DNA of 26,129 nucleotides from JAZLIC01 sp045617225 (GCA_045617225.1 JAZLIC010000144.1:1-26129), one strand, 5' to 3'; positions 1 to 8,449 are shown, counted from the stretch's first letter. Numbers and translations are program-made. Notes: generated from the letters alone by a model not told the origin.

Positions 1-1109
1 TTGGTTTCCGGTGCAGTCGATGCGGAGTATGTACCGTTAATATCAGAACCGACTATGTTTAATTTTATAGCGGTGAGTTTTCCGTTTTTCATAATGCAGG
101 TAATAGAAGTGCCTGTTTTTTCACTGCCAAAAACATAATTGTTGCCGCTCTTTACGAATTTTGCATCTTGGCGAATGCTCATAGAAGTCTCGGAATTTTT
201 AAATAATAAAAACTTATCTTTTTCGATAGCCAAAATAAATGCTCTGCAATCGGAGTCATCTTCATTTACCCATGCGTTATCCGGTGCAATATCATTTTCG
301 GATTCAGGAAAATCCTTATTTGTTGCAAGGATTTGCGCCAAAGTCTTGGTTGTTTTCTTATCGCTGCTTTCGCCGGAATATCCGCCGGATTGCGCAAACT
401 TCAATGCATTTGTTGTGTTTGATTTTTCAGCTTTTAACGAAATCTTTTTTCTCTGAGCAGGAACTGCCATTCTGCCTGTGATTGCGACAACTTCCATTCT
501 CTTGATATTACTGTTCGGTGCAAATGTGCCGTATTCGTCATTACCTACAAGAATGCCTGCACGGTAAAGCTCGTAAATCGCCTCAACGAATGCGTCACCT
601 TCTTTTACATCAGGAATTGCACCGTTTGCAATTTCGTTAATTTCTGCAAGTGCTTCCTCAGGAAGTGCGTTTGCAAAAACTTCTGCAAACTGTCCTCTTG
701 TAATCAAAGCATCAGGATTATAATTTGCAATATCCGCAATGCCGTTTACCTTGCAATAATCGGCATATACCTGATACCACGGCTCGCCCTGCACAAACTC
801 TGCTTTGCCTGTCTTATATATGGAGCTAAGGCGTGCGGCAATGGTGAACGCTTCCGCAACCGTCATATTATCCTCCGGAGCGAATTCAGTTTCACTTCTG
901 CCTACCATAAGTCCAAACACAAATACAGATTCTACATTCTCAGAAAACCAGTCTGTGTTTTTAACATCTTCAAACTGTCCGTCTGTGTAAGCCTGAACAG
1001 CCTTGAAGTTGTCAAACATTGTTTCTTCTGCGGCAAATGCCATCATCGGAAGACTTGATAAAATCATAAGTGCCGACAATACAACTGCCAGAATTCTTTT
1101 TGCTTTCAT
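1..1109 (-). CDS. Secreted SLH-domain protein, C-terminus cut off by the window edge
   Basis: The reading frame starts at the ATG at 1109 and stays open to base 1, giving about 369 visible residues. A GGAAGGAG ribosome site lies just upstream. Residues 1-27 form a signal peptide (Lys/Arg start, hydrophobic core, cleavage near AFA-AEE). Three SLH-like repeats follow: about 45-95 (FEDVKNTDWF, then GLMVG and FAPEDNMTVAEA), 108-150 (EPWYQVYADYC, then NPDALITRGQFAEVFANAL) and 165-214 (IPDVKEGDAFVEAIYELY, GILVG, FAPNSNIKRMEVVAI). SLH domains in this group bind secondary cell-wall polymers, so the protein is probably held on the wall by its N-terminus. The part after residue 220 is not recognised and its function lies mostly outside the window. 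No downstream partner is visible. It has its own promoter, and the upstream operon is closed by a terminator, so it is probably a single unit. Confidence 0.85.
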   Translation of the reverse strand, partial: MKAKRILAVVLSALMILSSLPMMAFAAEETMFDNFKAVQAYTDGQFEDVKNTDWFSENVESVFVFGLMVGRSETEFAPEDNMTVAEAFTIAARLSSIYKTGKAEFVQGEPWYQVYADYCKVNGIADIANYNPDALITRGQFAEVFANALPEEALAEINEIANGAIPDVKEGDAFVEAIYELYRAGILVGNDEYGTFAPNSNIKRMEVVAITGRMAVPAQRKKISLKAEKSNTTNALKFAQSGGYSGESSDKKTTKTLAQILATNKDFPESENDIAPDNAWVNEDDSDCRAFILAIEKDKFLLFKNSETSMSIRQDAKFVKSGNNYVFGSEKTGTSITCIMKNGKLTAIKLNIVGSDINGTYSASTAPET

Positions 1110-1154
1110 TTGAAAACTCCTTCCATTTATAAAAATTTATTCTTACCTGGCTAA

Positions 1155-1182
1155 ATTATAACATATTTTCTGAAAACTTCAA
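1155..1182 (-). promoter_or_regulatory. Sigma-A promoter of the SLH gene
   Basis: On the minus strand TTGAAG (1182-1177) is followed after 16 bases by a perfect TATAAT (1160-1155). The predicted start is near 1148, leaving a leader of about 40 bases before the ATG at 1109. Confidence 0.7.
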
Positions 1183-1274
1183 GCGTTTTCGGGGATTTGT
1201 TAAAGAAGTGTAAGAAATGTTTTTTGAATACTGTGCCGTAGGGGCGATTCCTGCGGCGTAATACACACAAAACG

Positions 1275-1306
1275 CAAAAACGGGCAGTCACCGACCGCCC
1301 GTTTTG
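1275..1306 (-). terminator. Intrinsic terminator of the pheS-pheT-ireB operon
   Basis: Minus-strand RNA forms an AAAACGGGC/GCCCGTTTT stem with an inner GTC/GAC pair, followed by T-rich sequence (TTTTTGCGTTTT). It sits about 20 bases after the ireB stop. Confidence 0.8.
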
Positions 1307-1323
1307 AAATAACATCACCGTTT

Positions 1324-1590
1324 TTACTTTTTGTGTGTTTCTATATACGAAGCGACCAAGGCTTCGAGTATTTCGTCACGCTCTAACTTTCGTATAAGGC
1401 TTCGTGCATTTTTATGAGCGGTGATATATGAAGGGTCACCTGATAAAATGTATCCTACAATCTGATTTATCGGATTGTAGCCCTTTTCAACAAGAGCCTC
1501 ATAAACCGTCATAACGATTTCTTCCGGCTTAATGGGACGCTCGGCTTCAACCTTAAACTTCACGGTATCCATTATATTTTTGTCGTCCAT
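1324..1590 (-). CDS. ireB: IreB family regulatory phosphoprotein (UPF0297)
   Basis: An 88-residue protein with the family hallmark core EALVEKGYNPINQIVGYILS followed by GDPSYIT and a C-terminal RKLERDEILEALV helix. In enterococci, IreB is phosphorylated by the PASTA kinase IreK and affects cephalosporin tolerance; elsewhere the role is unclear. The start is chosen at ATG 1590 because an AGAGG ribosome site (1603-1599) lies 8 bases upstream; the longer GTG start at 1599 would overlap that site. It follows pheT by about 31 bases and precedes the operon terminator, so it is probably co-transcribed with pheST. In Bacillus-type genomes the gene normally sits beside alaS and the Holliday-junction resolvase gene, so this position is unusual. 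The family call is firm; the function in this organism is inferred. Confidence 0.93.
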   Translation of the reverse strand: MDDKNIMDTVKFKVEAERPIKPEEIVMTVYEALVEKGYNPINQIVGYILSGDPSYITAHKNARSLIRKLERDEILEALVASYIETHKK

Positions 1591-1621
1591 CTTATGCACC
1601 TCTTTCTAAAAAGTTTTTAAG

Positions 1622-3973
1622 CTATCTAAGCTCCGCACTGAGTGTGCTTTGAAGCTCCGCTAAAATATTCTTCATCAAACTGTCTACTTCTTCATCTGTA
1701 AGCGTGCGGTCGCTGCTGCGGAACACAAGGTTATATGCGACACTCTTTTTGCCGTCCGGCACCTGTGCACCCTCGTACACATCAAAGAGTGAATAACTTT
1801 CCAAAATTTCTGAATTTTGCTTATCAAAAATCTTTGTAATCTCTCCGACAGGTGTTGTCTTATCAACAACAATCGCAATATCTCTGCCTGTTGCAGGGAA
1901 CTTCGGAAGTGCCTTAAAGTGCTTCTCGGTATTTGACACTTCAAGCATAGCATCAAAGTCAAGCTCTGCAGCATAGACCTCTGTGCCAAGCTTAAAGACA
2001 TTTGCAACCCTTGGATGTACCTGTCCCAAAACGCCGATTTCTCTATCACCGGCAAACACCTTTGCGGTGCGGCCCGGATGATAAGCATAAAGACCGCTCT
2101 CTGTAACAAAAGTCACATCCGCTACGCCTATGCGGCTGAGGGTTGTTTCCACAACGCCTTTAAGGTCATAAAAATCAACATCGCCATACATACCAAGCGC
2201 AAGAACCTGCTTTTCATCAGGGAGCTTACCCTCCTCTGTCGGAATATAAACCTTGCCAAGCTCAAACATAGCCGCCTTTGGATTACGTCTGCTTAAATTT
2301 ATACGCAATGTCTTAAACATTGACGAAAGCATTTCTCTGCGCATAACGCTGTTTTCCTCACCTAACGGATTGGAAATCTTTATCACCGGCACATCTTCAC
2401 CAACACCGACTGCTTTTAAATCCTTAGGGTCAAGGAAGGAATATGTCATACTCTCCAAAAGACCTTGTGCGGTCAAAATACTGCGCAAGTCGTCTTCAAG
2501 CTTCTGCTTTTGATTTTTGCCGCCGGCTAAAACAACACTCTTTATCATTGCCGATGGGATAGCCTCGTATCCGTAAATACGGGCAACTTCCTCTGCAATA
2601 TCTGCCATATATTCTATATCGCCACGGAATGTAGGAACTGTAATTTTGTCACCGTCAACCTTAAAGTCAAGCTTTTCAAGATACTTTACCATATCCGACT
2701 TTAAAATATCCGTACCTAAAAATGTATTGATTTCGTCAACATCAAGGCTTAAAACCTTTGGTTGTTTCTTTTCAGGGTATACATCAATCATACCGCCGAC
2801 AACCTCTCCGCCCATCTGCGCCAAAAGCTCACAGGCACGGTTAATGGCAGGCTCACAATTCTCGGTGTCCAAACCCTTTTCAAAAAGTGCGGAAGCATCT
2901 GTACGCATTCCAAGAGCCTTTGCACCACGCCTTACCTTAACTGCGTCAAAGGTTGCCGCCTCAAAAAGAACGGTAGTTGTACTGTCCGTAACCTCTGAAT
3001 TTGCACCGCCCATTACGCCTGCAACACCGATTGCACGCTTTGCATCGGAAATCACAATCATAGATGAATTTAAAGTTCTCGGCTGGTCGTCCAATGTTTC
3101 AAGCTGCTCTCCCTCGGTTGCAGAGCGGACAATAATCTTTCTGCCCTCTACATTTTCAAGGTCATACGCATGCATCGGCTGACCGTATTCAAGCATAATA
3201 TAGTTGGTAATATCAACAACATTGTTGATGGCACGAATTCCGCAAGCTTTAAGACGCTTTTGCATCCACTCCGGTGACGGCCCAATCTTTACATTTTTTA
3301 CAACTCTGCCGCAGAAGCGTGAGCATAATGCACTATCCGTAATTTCTACGCAGGCATAATCATTTACATCTTCATTATTTTCAGGCACTGTAACTGCCGG
3401 AACTTTAAAATCAAGGTCAAATGTTGCCGCAGTTTCACGGGCAAGACCGATAATACTCATACAGTCGGGACGGTTTGAAGTAATTTCAAAATCCGCAACG
3501 CTCTCATCAAGTCCAAGTACCTTTGTTATGTCTGCACCGATTTCAGTATCATCAGGGAGGATTAAAATTCCTGTTGCACGCTCCTCAGATATGCCAAGCT
3601 CATCGGTAGAGCACATCATACCAAAGCTCTCAACACCACGGAGTTTACCCTTGGTAATCTTTACACCGCCGGGAAGTGTGCTCTTATGCTTAGCCACAGG
3701 GACAACTGCACCCTCAAATACATTTTTTGCACCTGTTACAATCTGTATCGGCTTATCCTCAGCAACATCAACCTGACACACAACAAGCTTGTCGGCATCG
3801 GGATGTTTTTCTATCTTTAATATTCTGCCCACAACTACATTTTTAAATTCAGCAGCGGGGTTATCAATTCCTTCAACAATAGAACCGGTCATCGTCATCT
3901 TGTGCATATATGTAGGATTGTCAATGCCGGTAAAGTTCATATAATCATTTAGCCATGAAAGTGGTAATTTCAT
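1622..3973 (-). CDS. pheT: Phenylalanine-tRNA ligase beta subunit
   Basis: A 783-residue protein, the normal length. It is the large subunit of the alpha2-beta2 enzyme that charges tRNA-Phe; beta binds the tRNA and edits mischarged tyrosine. In order: N-terminal MKLPLSWLNDYM, an EMAP/tRNA-binding domain at about 40-150 (VVVGRILKIEKHPDADKL), the B3/B4 editing domain in the middle, B5, the catalytic-like core, and a C-terminal anticodon-binding FDX-ACB domain (about 690-783, FPATGRDIAIVVDK). A GGAG site 8 bases before the ATG supports the start. It lies 32 bases after pheS and is followed by ireB. No frameshift or missing domain is apparent. Confidence 0.98.
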   Translation of the reverse strand: MKLPLSWLNDYMNFTGIDNPTYMHKMTMTGSIVEGIDNPAAEFKNVVVGRILKIEKHPDADKLVVCQVDVAEDKPIQIVTGAKNVFEGAVVPVAKHKSTLPGGVKITKGKLRGVESFGMMCSTDELGISEERATGILILPDDTEIGADITKVLGLDESVADFEITSNRPDCMSIIGLARETAATFDLDFKVPAVTVPENNEDVNDYACVEITDSALCSRFCGRVVKNVKIGPSPEWMQKRLKACGIRAINNVVDITNYIMLEYGQPMHAYDLENVEGRKIIVRSATEGEQLETLDDQPRTLNSSMIVISDAKRAIGVAGVMGGANSEVTDSTTTVLFEAATFDAVKVRRGAKALGMRTDASALFEKGLDTENCEPAINRACELLAQMGGEVVGGMIDVYPEKKQPKVLSLDVDEINTFLGTDILKSDMVKYLEKLDFKVDGDKITVPTFRGDIEYMADIAEEVARIYGYEAIPSAMIKSVVLAGGKNQKQKLEDDLRSILTAQGLLESMTYSFLDPKDLKAVGVGEDVPVIKISNPLGEENSVMRREMLSSMFKTLRINLSRRNPKAAMFELGKVYIPTEEGKLPDEKQVLALGMYGDVDFYDLKGVVETTLSRIGVADVTFVTESGLYAYHPGRTAKVFAGDREIGVLGQVHPRVANVFKLGTEVYAAELDFDAMLEVSNTEKHFKALPKFPATGRDIAIVVDKTTPVGEITKIFDKQNSEILESYSLFDVYEGAQVPDGKKSVAYNLVFRSSDRTLTDEEVDSLMKNILAELQSTLSAELR

Positions 3974-4005
3974 TTTTATTTCTCCATTCTAATCTAAGGT
4001 TATTT

Positions 4006-5025
4006 TTAGAACTGCTCCAAGAAGCGTACATCGTTCTCATAAAACAGGCGTATATCGTCAATCCCGTATCTGAACATCGCCACACGCTCCAAACCGATAC
4101 CAAAGGCAAATCCCGAATACTCGCTTGGGTCAATTTGACAGCCCTCTAAAACCTTTGGATGAACCATACCGCAACCTAATATCTCTATCCAGCCTTCGCC
4201 TTTACAAATACGGCATCCCTCTCCGCCACAGTTAAAGCAGGAAATATCAACCTCTGCGCTCGGCTCCGTAAATGGGAAGTGATGAGGACGAAATCTGAGC
4301 TTTGTTTCAGGTCCGTAAAGCTTATGCACGAAAACTTCAAGCGTGCCTTTAAGGTCTGCCATTGTAATACCCTTGTCAATTACAAGTCCTTCTACCTGAT
4401 GGAAAACAGGTGAGTGGGTAGCGTCAACGGCATCACTTCTGTATACACGCCCCGGTGCAATAATGCGAATCGGTGGCTTTTGCTGTTCCATAACACGAAT
4501 CTGCACAGGCGATGTTTGAGTTCTGAGCACGATATTTTCATCAATATAAAATGTATCTTGTGTATCACGTGCCGGATGGTCTTTTGGAATGTTAAGTGCT
4601 TCAAAGTTATAATAATCAAGCTCAACATCAGGACCCTCCGCAATAGAAAATCCCATACCCGTAAAGATACTGTTAAGGTCATCAAGCACACTGCGAAGCG
4701 GATGCTTTCTGCCAAGTGCTGCCGCCTTTCCCGGCATAGTAACATCAATGGTTTCCTTTGCAAGCTTCTCTGCTTCTGCCTTTGCTTCAAGGTCCGCTTT
4801 CTTCTCCTCAATGGCAGTTTCAAGAGAGGTGCGTATTTCATTGGCAAGCTGACCGATAACAGGTCTTTCCTCTGCGGAAAGCTTACCCATTTCCTTCATA
4901 ATAGCGGTAAGCTCGCCCTTTTTGCCTAAATACTGTATTCTTAAATTCTCTATAGCATCTAAATCTGCCGCATTTTTCAAAGCGGTCATAGCGGCATTTT
5001 TAATTGATGATAATTGCTCTTTCAT
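4006..5025 (-). CDS. pheS: Phenylalanine-tRNA ligase alpha subunit
   Basis: A 339-residue class II synthetase subunit that activates phenylalanine. The N-terminal coiled coil (MKEQLSSIKNAAMTAL onward) contacts tRNA. The catalytic core shows the HPL/DxxHSP region (VDATHSPVFHQVEG), the PAEVD segment (EPSAEVDISCFNC) and motif 3 GFAFGIGLERVAMFRYGI near the C-terminus. The frame is open upstream to 5151, but the start is placed at ATG 5025 because a GGAGG site (5037-5033) lies 7 bases before it and the extra residues do not look like protein. It is first in the pheS-pheT-ireB operon. The leader from the promoter at 5058-5086 is only about 25 bases, so there is no room for the T-box riboswitch that controls this operon in many Bacillota. 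Confidence 0.98.
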   Translation of the reverse strand: MKEQLSSIKNAAMTALKNAADLDAIENLRIQYLGKKGELTAIMKEMGKLSAEERPVIGQLANEIRTSLETAIEEKKADLEAKAEAEKLAKETIDVTMPGKAAALGRKHPLRSVLDDLNSIFTGMGFSIAEGPDVELDYYNFEALNIPKDHPARDTQDTFYIDENIVLRTQTSPVQIRVMEQQKPPIRIIAPGRVYRSDAVDATHSPVFHQVEGLVIDKGITMADLKGTLEVFVHKLYGPETKLRFRPHHFPFTEPSAEVDISCFNCGGEGCRICKGEGWIEILGCGMVHPKVLEGCQIDPSEYSGFAFGIGLERVAMFRYGIDDIRLFYENDVRFLEQF

Positions 5026-5057
5026 ATTTAAACCTCCGTATTTATCTGTACTGAGTA

Positions 5058-5086
5058 ATAATACCATATTTTTATCATCATTGCAA
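5058..5086 (-). promoter_or_regulatory. Sigma-A promoter of pheS-pheT-ireB
   Basis: Minus strand TTGCAA (5086-5081), 17-base spacer, TATTAT (5063-5058). The predicted start is near 5051, about 25 bases before the pheS ATG. It follows immediately after the terminator at 5110-5138. Confidence 0.75.
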
Positions 5087-5109
5087 GGATTTTTTAACCG
5101 GAACTTCAC

Positions 5110-5138
5110 AAAAAAGGCTTCCCCTTGATGGGGAAGCC
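5110..5138 (-). terminator. Strong intrinsic terminator
   Basis: A perfect 9-bp stem, GGCTTCCCC/GGGGAAGCC with a 5-base loop, is followed on the minus strand by six T. It ends the structured RNA and any read-through from the gene at 5301-6032, and insulates the pheS promoter. Confidence 0.9.
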
Positions 5139-5299
5139 ACAGCAAATGCATAAACCTTTTATAGGTGATAGGTAAAAATGTTCAGAATGGACAAACCTAA
5201 CCCGAAGGCGTACATAGGGTACGCCGAGAGGTGTAGTTTGTGCATAGCTAAAAGACACCTCTGTCTTTTAGCGGTCTGGGCTTTTTTAACATCACCTAT
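5110..5299 (-). ncRNA. Candidate structured RNA with a hairpin-loop pseudoknot
   Basis: This non-coding stretch is full of pairing. In plus-strand coordinates: a closing stem ATAGGTGAT (5161-5169) with ATCACCTAT (5291-5299); a perfect 10-bp hairpin GCTAAAAGAC (5247-5256) with GTCTTTTAGC (5263-5272); a perfect 7-bp hairpin GGCGTAC (5207-5213) with GTACGCC (5219-5225). The six-base loop of the 10-bp hairpin (5257-5262) is exactly complementary to AGAGGT at 5227-5232, which gives a pseudoknot. A good promoter (5298-5326) and a strong terminator (5110-5138) both read on the minus strand and bracket it, so an RNA of about 180 bases is likely. The predicted start (near 5291) would remove most of the closing stem, so that helix is the least certain part. 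I do not recognise the family: it lacks T-box, 6S, SRP and tmRNA hallmarks. It could be a small RNA or a riboswitch-like leader for pheS. Confidence 0.45.
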
Positions 5300-5326
5300 T
5301 TTATTTTGGGAATTTTACAGAGTCAA
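5298..5326 (-). promoter_or_regulatory. Sigma-A promoter inside the 3' end of the 243-residue gene
   Basis: Minus strand TTGACT (5326-5321), 17-base spacer, TAAAAT (5303-5298). It overlaps the stop codon of the upstream gene and points into the structured RNA, not into a protein gene, which is the main reason to believe that RNA is transcribed independently. Confidence 0.6.
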
Positions 5327-6032
5327 GCATCGGTACTATTTCCGAGAAATCCCACGCAAATGCCTTAATATAAGCACAACCCTCTGTGTCGATTTCCGCA
5401 ATCTCACTTCCGTCAACTTTTGTGAAGAAGATAATCTTACCGCTTGAATCATATCCTGCGGCAATCAAGCTAAGGTCTGTTGTATCTGTGTTTTCGATTT
5501 TTGCATATGCAGTACCGGAAAGACTTGTCAATGCCTGTGAGCAATCACTATTAGCATACAATCTGATTTGTGCAGCGCTCGGGTCAACTCCCTCCTCAGG
5601 GAATACATAAGTCTTTGCAGATGAAATTGCACTTCCGTCTACACCGATTTTTACAAGCATTACGGATTCAGGTGCAAATGAAGCGATAAGCTCATCTTCT
5701 GTTCCGTCTGACTTCTTTACCTCAAATTCCAAAACGCCGCCATCTACTTCGGCAACCTCCTGTGAAACAAATCCGACAGGAGTGCTTGTAATATTCTCTG
5801 TACCGGTCACGATATCCGTGACATTATAAGCAAGCACTGCAAGCTCCATTTCTTCTGCCCAGTTCTCTATTGTATACGATACATAAATCTTGTAGTATTC
5901 CTCGCCCTCGTCTGCGGATATACCGTCTATTGTAACTCTCGGCTCGCCTGTTGCATTTGCGATAAGCGGAACACTCACTACCATCGTTGCAAGCATAAAG
6001 ATTGCAACTATAACGCTCACTATTTTTTTCAT
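5301..6032 (-). CDS. Secreted protein, paralogue of the C-terminal domain of the upstream LRR protein
   Basis: A 243-residue protein of unknown function. Residues 1-27 are a signal peptide ending ANA-TG. The mature part aligns along its length with about residues 556-765 of the protein encoded just upstream (6062-8449): here GISADEGEEYY, VSYTIENW, LAVLAYNVTDIVTG, VMLVKIGVDGS, TYVFPEE, LYANSDCSQ and IKAFAWDFSEIVPML; there DISAEDMGTYY, VPYTIDKW, LGVIVYDVTDVIAG, TMLVKIGSTLM, TFTFPDA, IYANPECSQ and VKAFLWDADMQPVIL. The closing KAFxWD-type motif is common at the ends of secreted carbohydrate-related proteins of gut Clostridia. A GGAGG site lies 6 bases before the ATG. It is 29 bases after the upstream gene, so the two are probably one operon. 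It looks like a stand-alone duplicate of one domain; binding partner unknown. Confidence 0.8.
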   Translation of the reverse strand: MKKIVSVIVAIFMLATMVVSVPLIANATGEPRVTIDGISADEGEEYYKIYVSYTIENWAEEMELAVLAYNVTDIVTGTENITSTPVGFVSQEVAEVDGGVLEFEVKKSDGTEDELIASFAPESVMLVKIGVDGSAISSAKTYVFPEEGVDPSAAQIRLYANSDCSQALTSLSGTAYAKIENTDTTDLSLIAAGYDSSGKIIFFTKVDGSEIAEIDTEGCAYIKAFAWDFSEIVPMLDSVKFPK

Positions 6033-6061
6033 TTTTATCCTCCTTTTAAAAGAACAAATTA

Positions 6062-8449
6062 TTATTCAGAAATAACGCCGCCACCGCTTGGTACCTGGAC
6101 AGGCTCACTCTTCGGAACACTTCCGCCACTTCTGCTGCTACCGCCTGTCTGCTTTGGTGTCTTATTCTCGGCGACAAGAGCATTTAAAATAACAGGCTGC
6201 ATATCAGCATCCCAAAGGAATGCCTTGACCGTAGCGAACTCGGCAGGGAGTGTAATCGCACATACTGCTGCGTTATCAACTTTACTAAATCCAACAAGTC
6301 TGTTGTCTTTATCATATACGCCAATCATCAAGCTTGCACCGGTAACATTTGCATCCTCGGCTTTTACATAAACCGTACCTCTTAAATCACTTTCACCAAC
6401 AACCTGACTGCACTCCGGGTTAGCATAAATTCCAAACTTCGGAGCATCAGGGAATGTAAATGTCTTAGACGCAGGTGTAAGCATCAAGGTTGAGCCAATC
6501 TTTACAAGCATTGTTGAGCCATAATCAAATGCTACGCCCTGAGTATCGCCACCGTCTTTCTTTGCAACTTTGAATTTAAGAACTTCGCCCTCCTCGCTTG
6601 CAGGAGCCTGTGTAATGGTCGCAATGGTTGTTGAAGGTGCTTCCTCGCCCGCTATTACATCGGTAACATCATATACGATTACGCCAAGACTCATTCCGTC
6701 TGTCCACTTATCAATGGTATACGGTACGGATACATTATAGTATGTACCCATATCCTCGGCAGAAATATCACCTATCTCTACCTTTGCAAGGCTCTCCGGG
6801 TCAGGAGTCGGCTTAGCTGTCGGCTCCGGTGAAGGTGTAACTACCGGCTCAATCTCTCTTTGAACAATCGCACCTGCAAAGTACGTTGTCTTAGGATAAG
6901 CGGTATTCGGTGCAACAGGAGCGTTATCAATCTGCAAATCTACCGCATTTTGATTTTCTTTTGTAACTGTGTATTCAAGAGAAACCTTTGTCCACTCGCC
7001 CGGCTTGGTTGTCTTATTCACTGTCATTGACGGAACTTCACCGCCGTTATTATAACCTGTATCTGTTACGCTCTGCCACGGACGGCAAACCCACATTCTT
7101 GTATTTACAGGAGTTGTCTGGTCTTTTGCCATATCATAAGAGCCAAATGCGTTTACAATTTCCTCTACATATACCCAAGCAGTAATCTTGATTGTATCAC
7201 CGACTTTAAGCTCGTTTCCGGCAAATACAGGAGTAATCGCCATACCTGACTTAGGTGATGCCCAGTCACCGCCGTCCCGCACATCGCCACGACTAATCAT
7301 ATAAGCCTTATCTTCTAAGATAGCAGGCTTATTCTCTGTAAGCAATTTAGGCTCAACACCTGCAAAGTTACTGTACTTACTTGCATACCAAAGACTTGTC
7401 GTAAGAGAACCGGCAAAGCCTGTAATGTTTGCCTTAACAAGTGTATCATTGATGGTAGCAGTTGTCTTTACTGCACCTAAAACGCCTGCACCACCACTGC
7501 CGCTAATCTTTGTAAAGTCCTTAGGTGCTATTGTAACAAGTGTTTCCCATTCTCTGTCGTCAACCGGCTCCGGTGTAGGTGTCGGTTCAGCCGTCGGCTC
7601 CGGTGTCGGCTCCGGTGTAACAAGTCCCGGAACGCCTGTTGCATCAAACGTTTCATTTGCATCAGCGATAGCTTCGTCATCAACGGTCATAAACATTCTA
7701 TCATCTTCGCTGCAAGCATAGTAAACATTTGTTATATTACAACCGTCAAATGCACCTGCTTCAATGTACATAATCGAACTTGGTACAAAGACGTCGGTTA
7801 AAGAAAAACAAGATGAAAATGTTTCCGCCGATATTTCGGTTAAACCGGCAGGAAGGTTAATCGCCGTCAAGCCACAACCGTAAAATGCCCAAAATCCCAA
7901 AGCTTCAACACTGTCAGGCAAATATACATTTGCAAGAGAGCTGCACTCCATAAAAGCATAGTCAGCGATTTCGGTAACACCGGCTGGAACAATGACAGAT
8001 GTTACCTTCTCGCAGCTTTCAAAAGCACTTTCGTCGATAGTTTTAACGCCATTCGGAATAAAATACTGCCCTGTGCCGCCGCACGGGAAAAGCAAAAAGG
8101 TTTCTCCGCTTGCATCAAGCAAACCGCCGTTTACAGCGCTATAAGCGGCATTTCCGTCCTCTACCTCAAAAGCGGTTAAATTCGGATAGTCATATTGGAA
8201 TGAAATATAATCAAATTCGGCAATATCTTTTCCGATAACCACTTTTTTAATATTTGTGGAATAATCCTCCGCCCATGGACTTGTAGAAACAGTGCCCGAG
8301 CCGGATAAAGTAAGCACGCCGCTATCATCAAGCGTCCACGTAACGCCACCTACTGTGCCGCTTGCTTCTGCACTTGTATACATTGGTATAGCTACAAGTG
8401 TTGTGAGCAATAAGCAGGCGCTCAAAAACAAACTTAAATACCTTTTCAT
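6062..8449 (-). CDS. Secreted BspA-type leucine-rich-repeat protein with a CBM-like middle domain
   Basis: A 795-residue secreted protein. The start is ATG 8449: a GGAGG site lies 8 bases upstream and overlaps an earlier in-frame ATG at 8464, which is therefore unlikely. Signal peptide 1-28 (ends TSAEA). Residues 30-75 resemble the N-terminal cap of such proteins (GVTWTLDDSGVLTLSGSGT). Residues 75-245 hold about five or six LRR_5/BspA repeats (for example SVIVPAGVTEIADYAFMECS). Two Pro/Thr/Glu linkers (about 278-295 and 537-552) flank a beta-rich domain at 300-535 that resembles CBM4/9-type sandwiches (KVGDTIKITAWVYVEE). The last domain (556-765) is shared with the 243-residue neighbour, followed by a Gly/Ser/Pro tail. 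No SLH or LPxTG anchor is seen. BspA-type repeats often mediate adhesion; a glycan-binding role is inference. It has its own promoter. Confidence 0.88.
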   Translation of the reverse strand: MKRYLSLFLSACLLLTTLVAIPMYTSAEASGTVGGVTWTLDDSGVLTLSGSGTVSTSPWAEDYSTNIKKVVIGKDIAEFDYISFQYDYPNLTAFEVEDGNAAYSAVNGGLLDASGETFLLFPCGGTGQYFIPNGVKTIDESAFESCEKVTSVIVPAGVTEIADYAFMECSSLANVYLPDSVEALGFWAFYGCGLTAINLPAGLTEISAETFSSCFSLTDVFVPSSIMYIEAGAFDGCNITNVYYACSEDDRMFMTVDDEAIADANETFDATGVPGLVTPEPTPEPTAEPTPTPEPVDDREWETLVTIAPKDFTKISGSGGAGVLGAVKTTATINDTLVKANITGFAGSLTTSLWYASKYSNFAGVEPKLLTENKPAILEDKAYMISRGDVRDGGDWASPKSGMAITPVFAGNELKVGDTIKITAWVYVEEIVNAFGSYDMAKDQTTPVNTRMWVCRPWQSVTDTGYNNGGEVPSMTVNKTTKPGEWTKVSLEYTVTKENQNAVDLQIDNAPVAPNTAYPKTTYFAGAIVQREIEPVVTPSPEPTAKPTPDPESLAKVEIGDISAEDMGTYYNVSVPYTIDKWTDGMSLGVIVYDVTDVIAGEEAPSTTIATITQAPASEEGEVLKFKVAKKDGGDTQGVAFDYGSTMLVKIGSTLMLTPASKTFTFPDAPKFGIYANPECSQVVGESDLRGTVYVKAEDANVTGASLMIGVYDKDNRLVGFSKVDNAAVCAITLPAEFATVKAFLWDADMQPVILNALVAENKTPKQTGGSSRSGGSVPKSEPVQVPSGGGVISE

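Noticed and set aside
139..990. Plus-strand reading frames over the first kilobase
   Set aside because: They lie antisense to the open minus-strand SLH protein, which has a signal peptide, ribosome site and promoter.
5026..5151. N-terminal extension of pheS
   Set aside because: It runs through the promoter and part of the terminator; the ribosome site at 5033-5037 sets the start at 5025.
5110..5299. T-box, 6S RNA, SRP RNA or tmRNA identity for the structured RNA
   Set aside because: No T-box core, no 6S central bubble with a long rod, no SRP GNAR-loop domain, no tRNA-like end or tag frame.
7560..7625. Short DNA repeats that might be a CRISPR or minisatellite
   Set aside because: They encode the in-frame Pro/Thr/Glu linker of the LRR protein and have no spacer structure.
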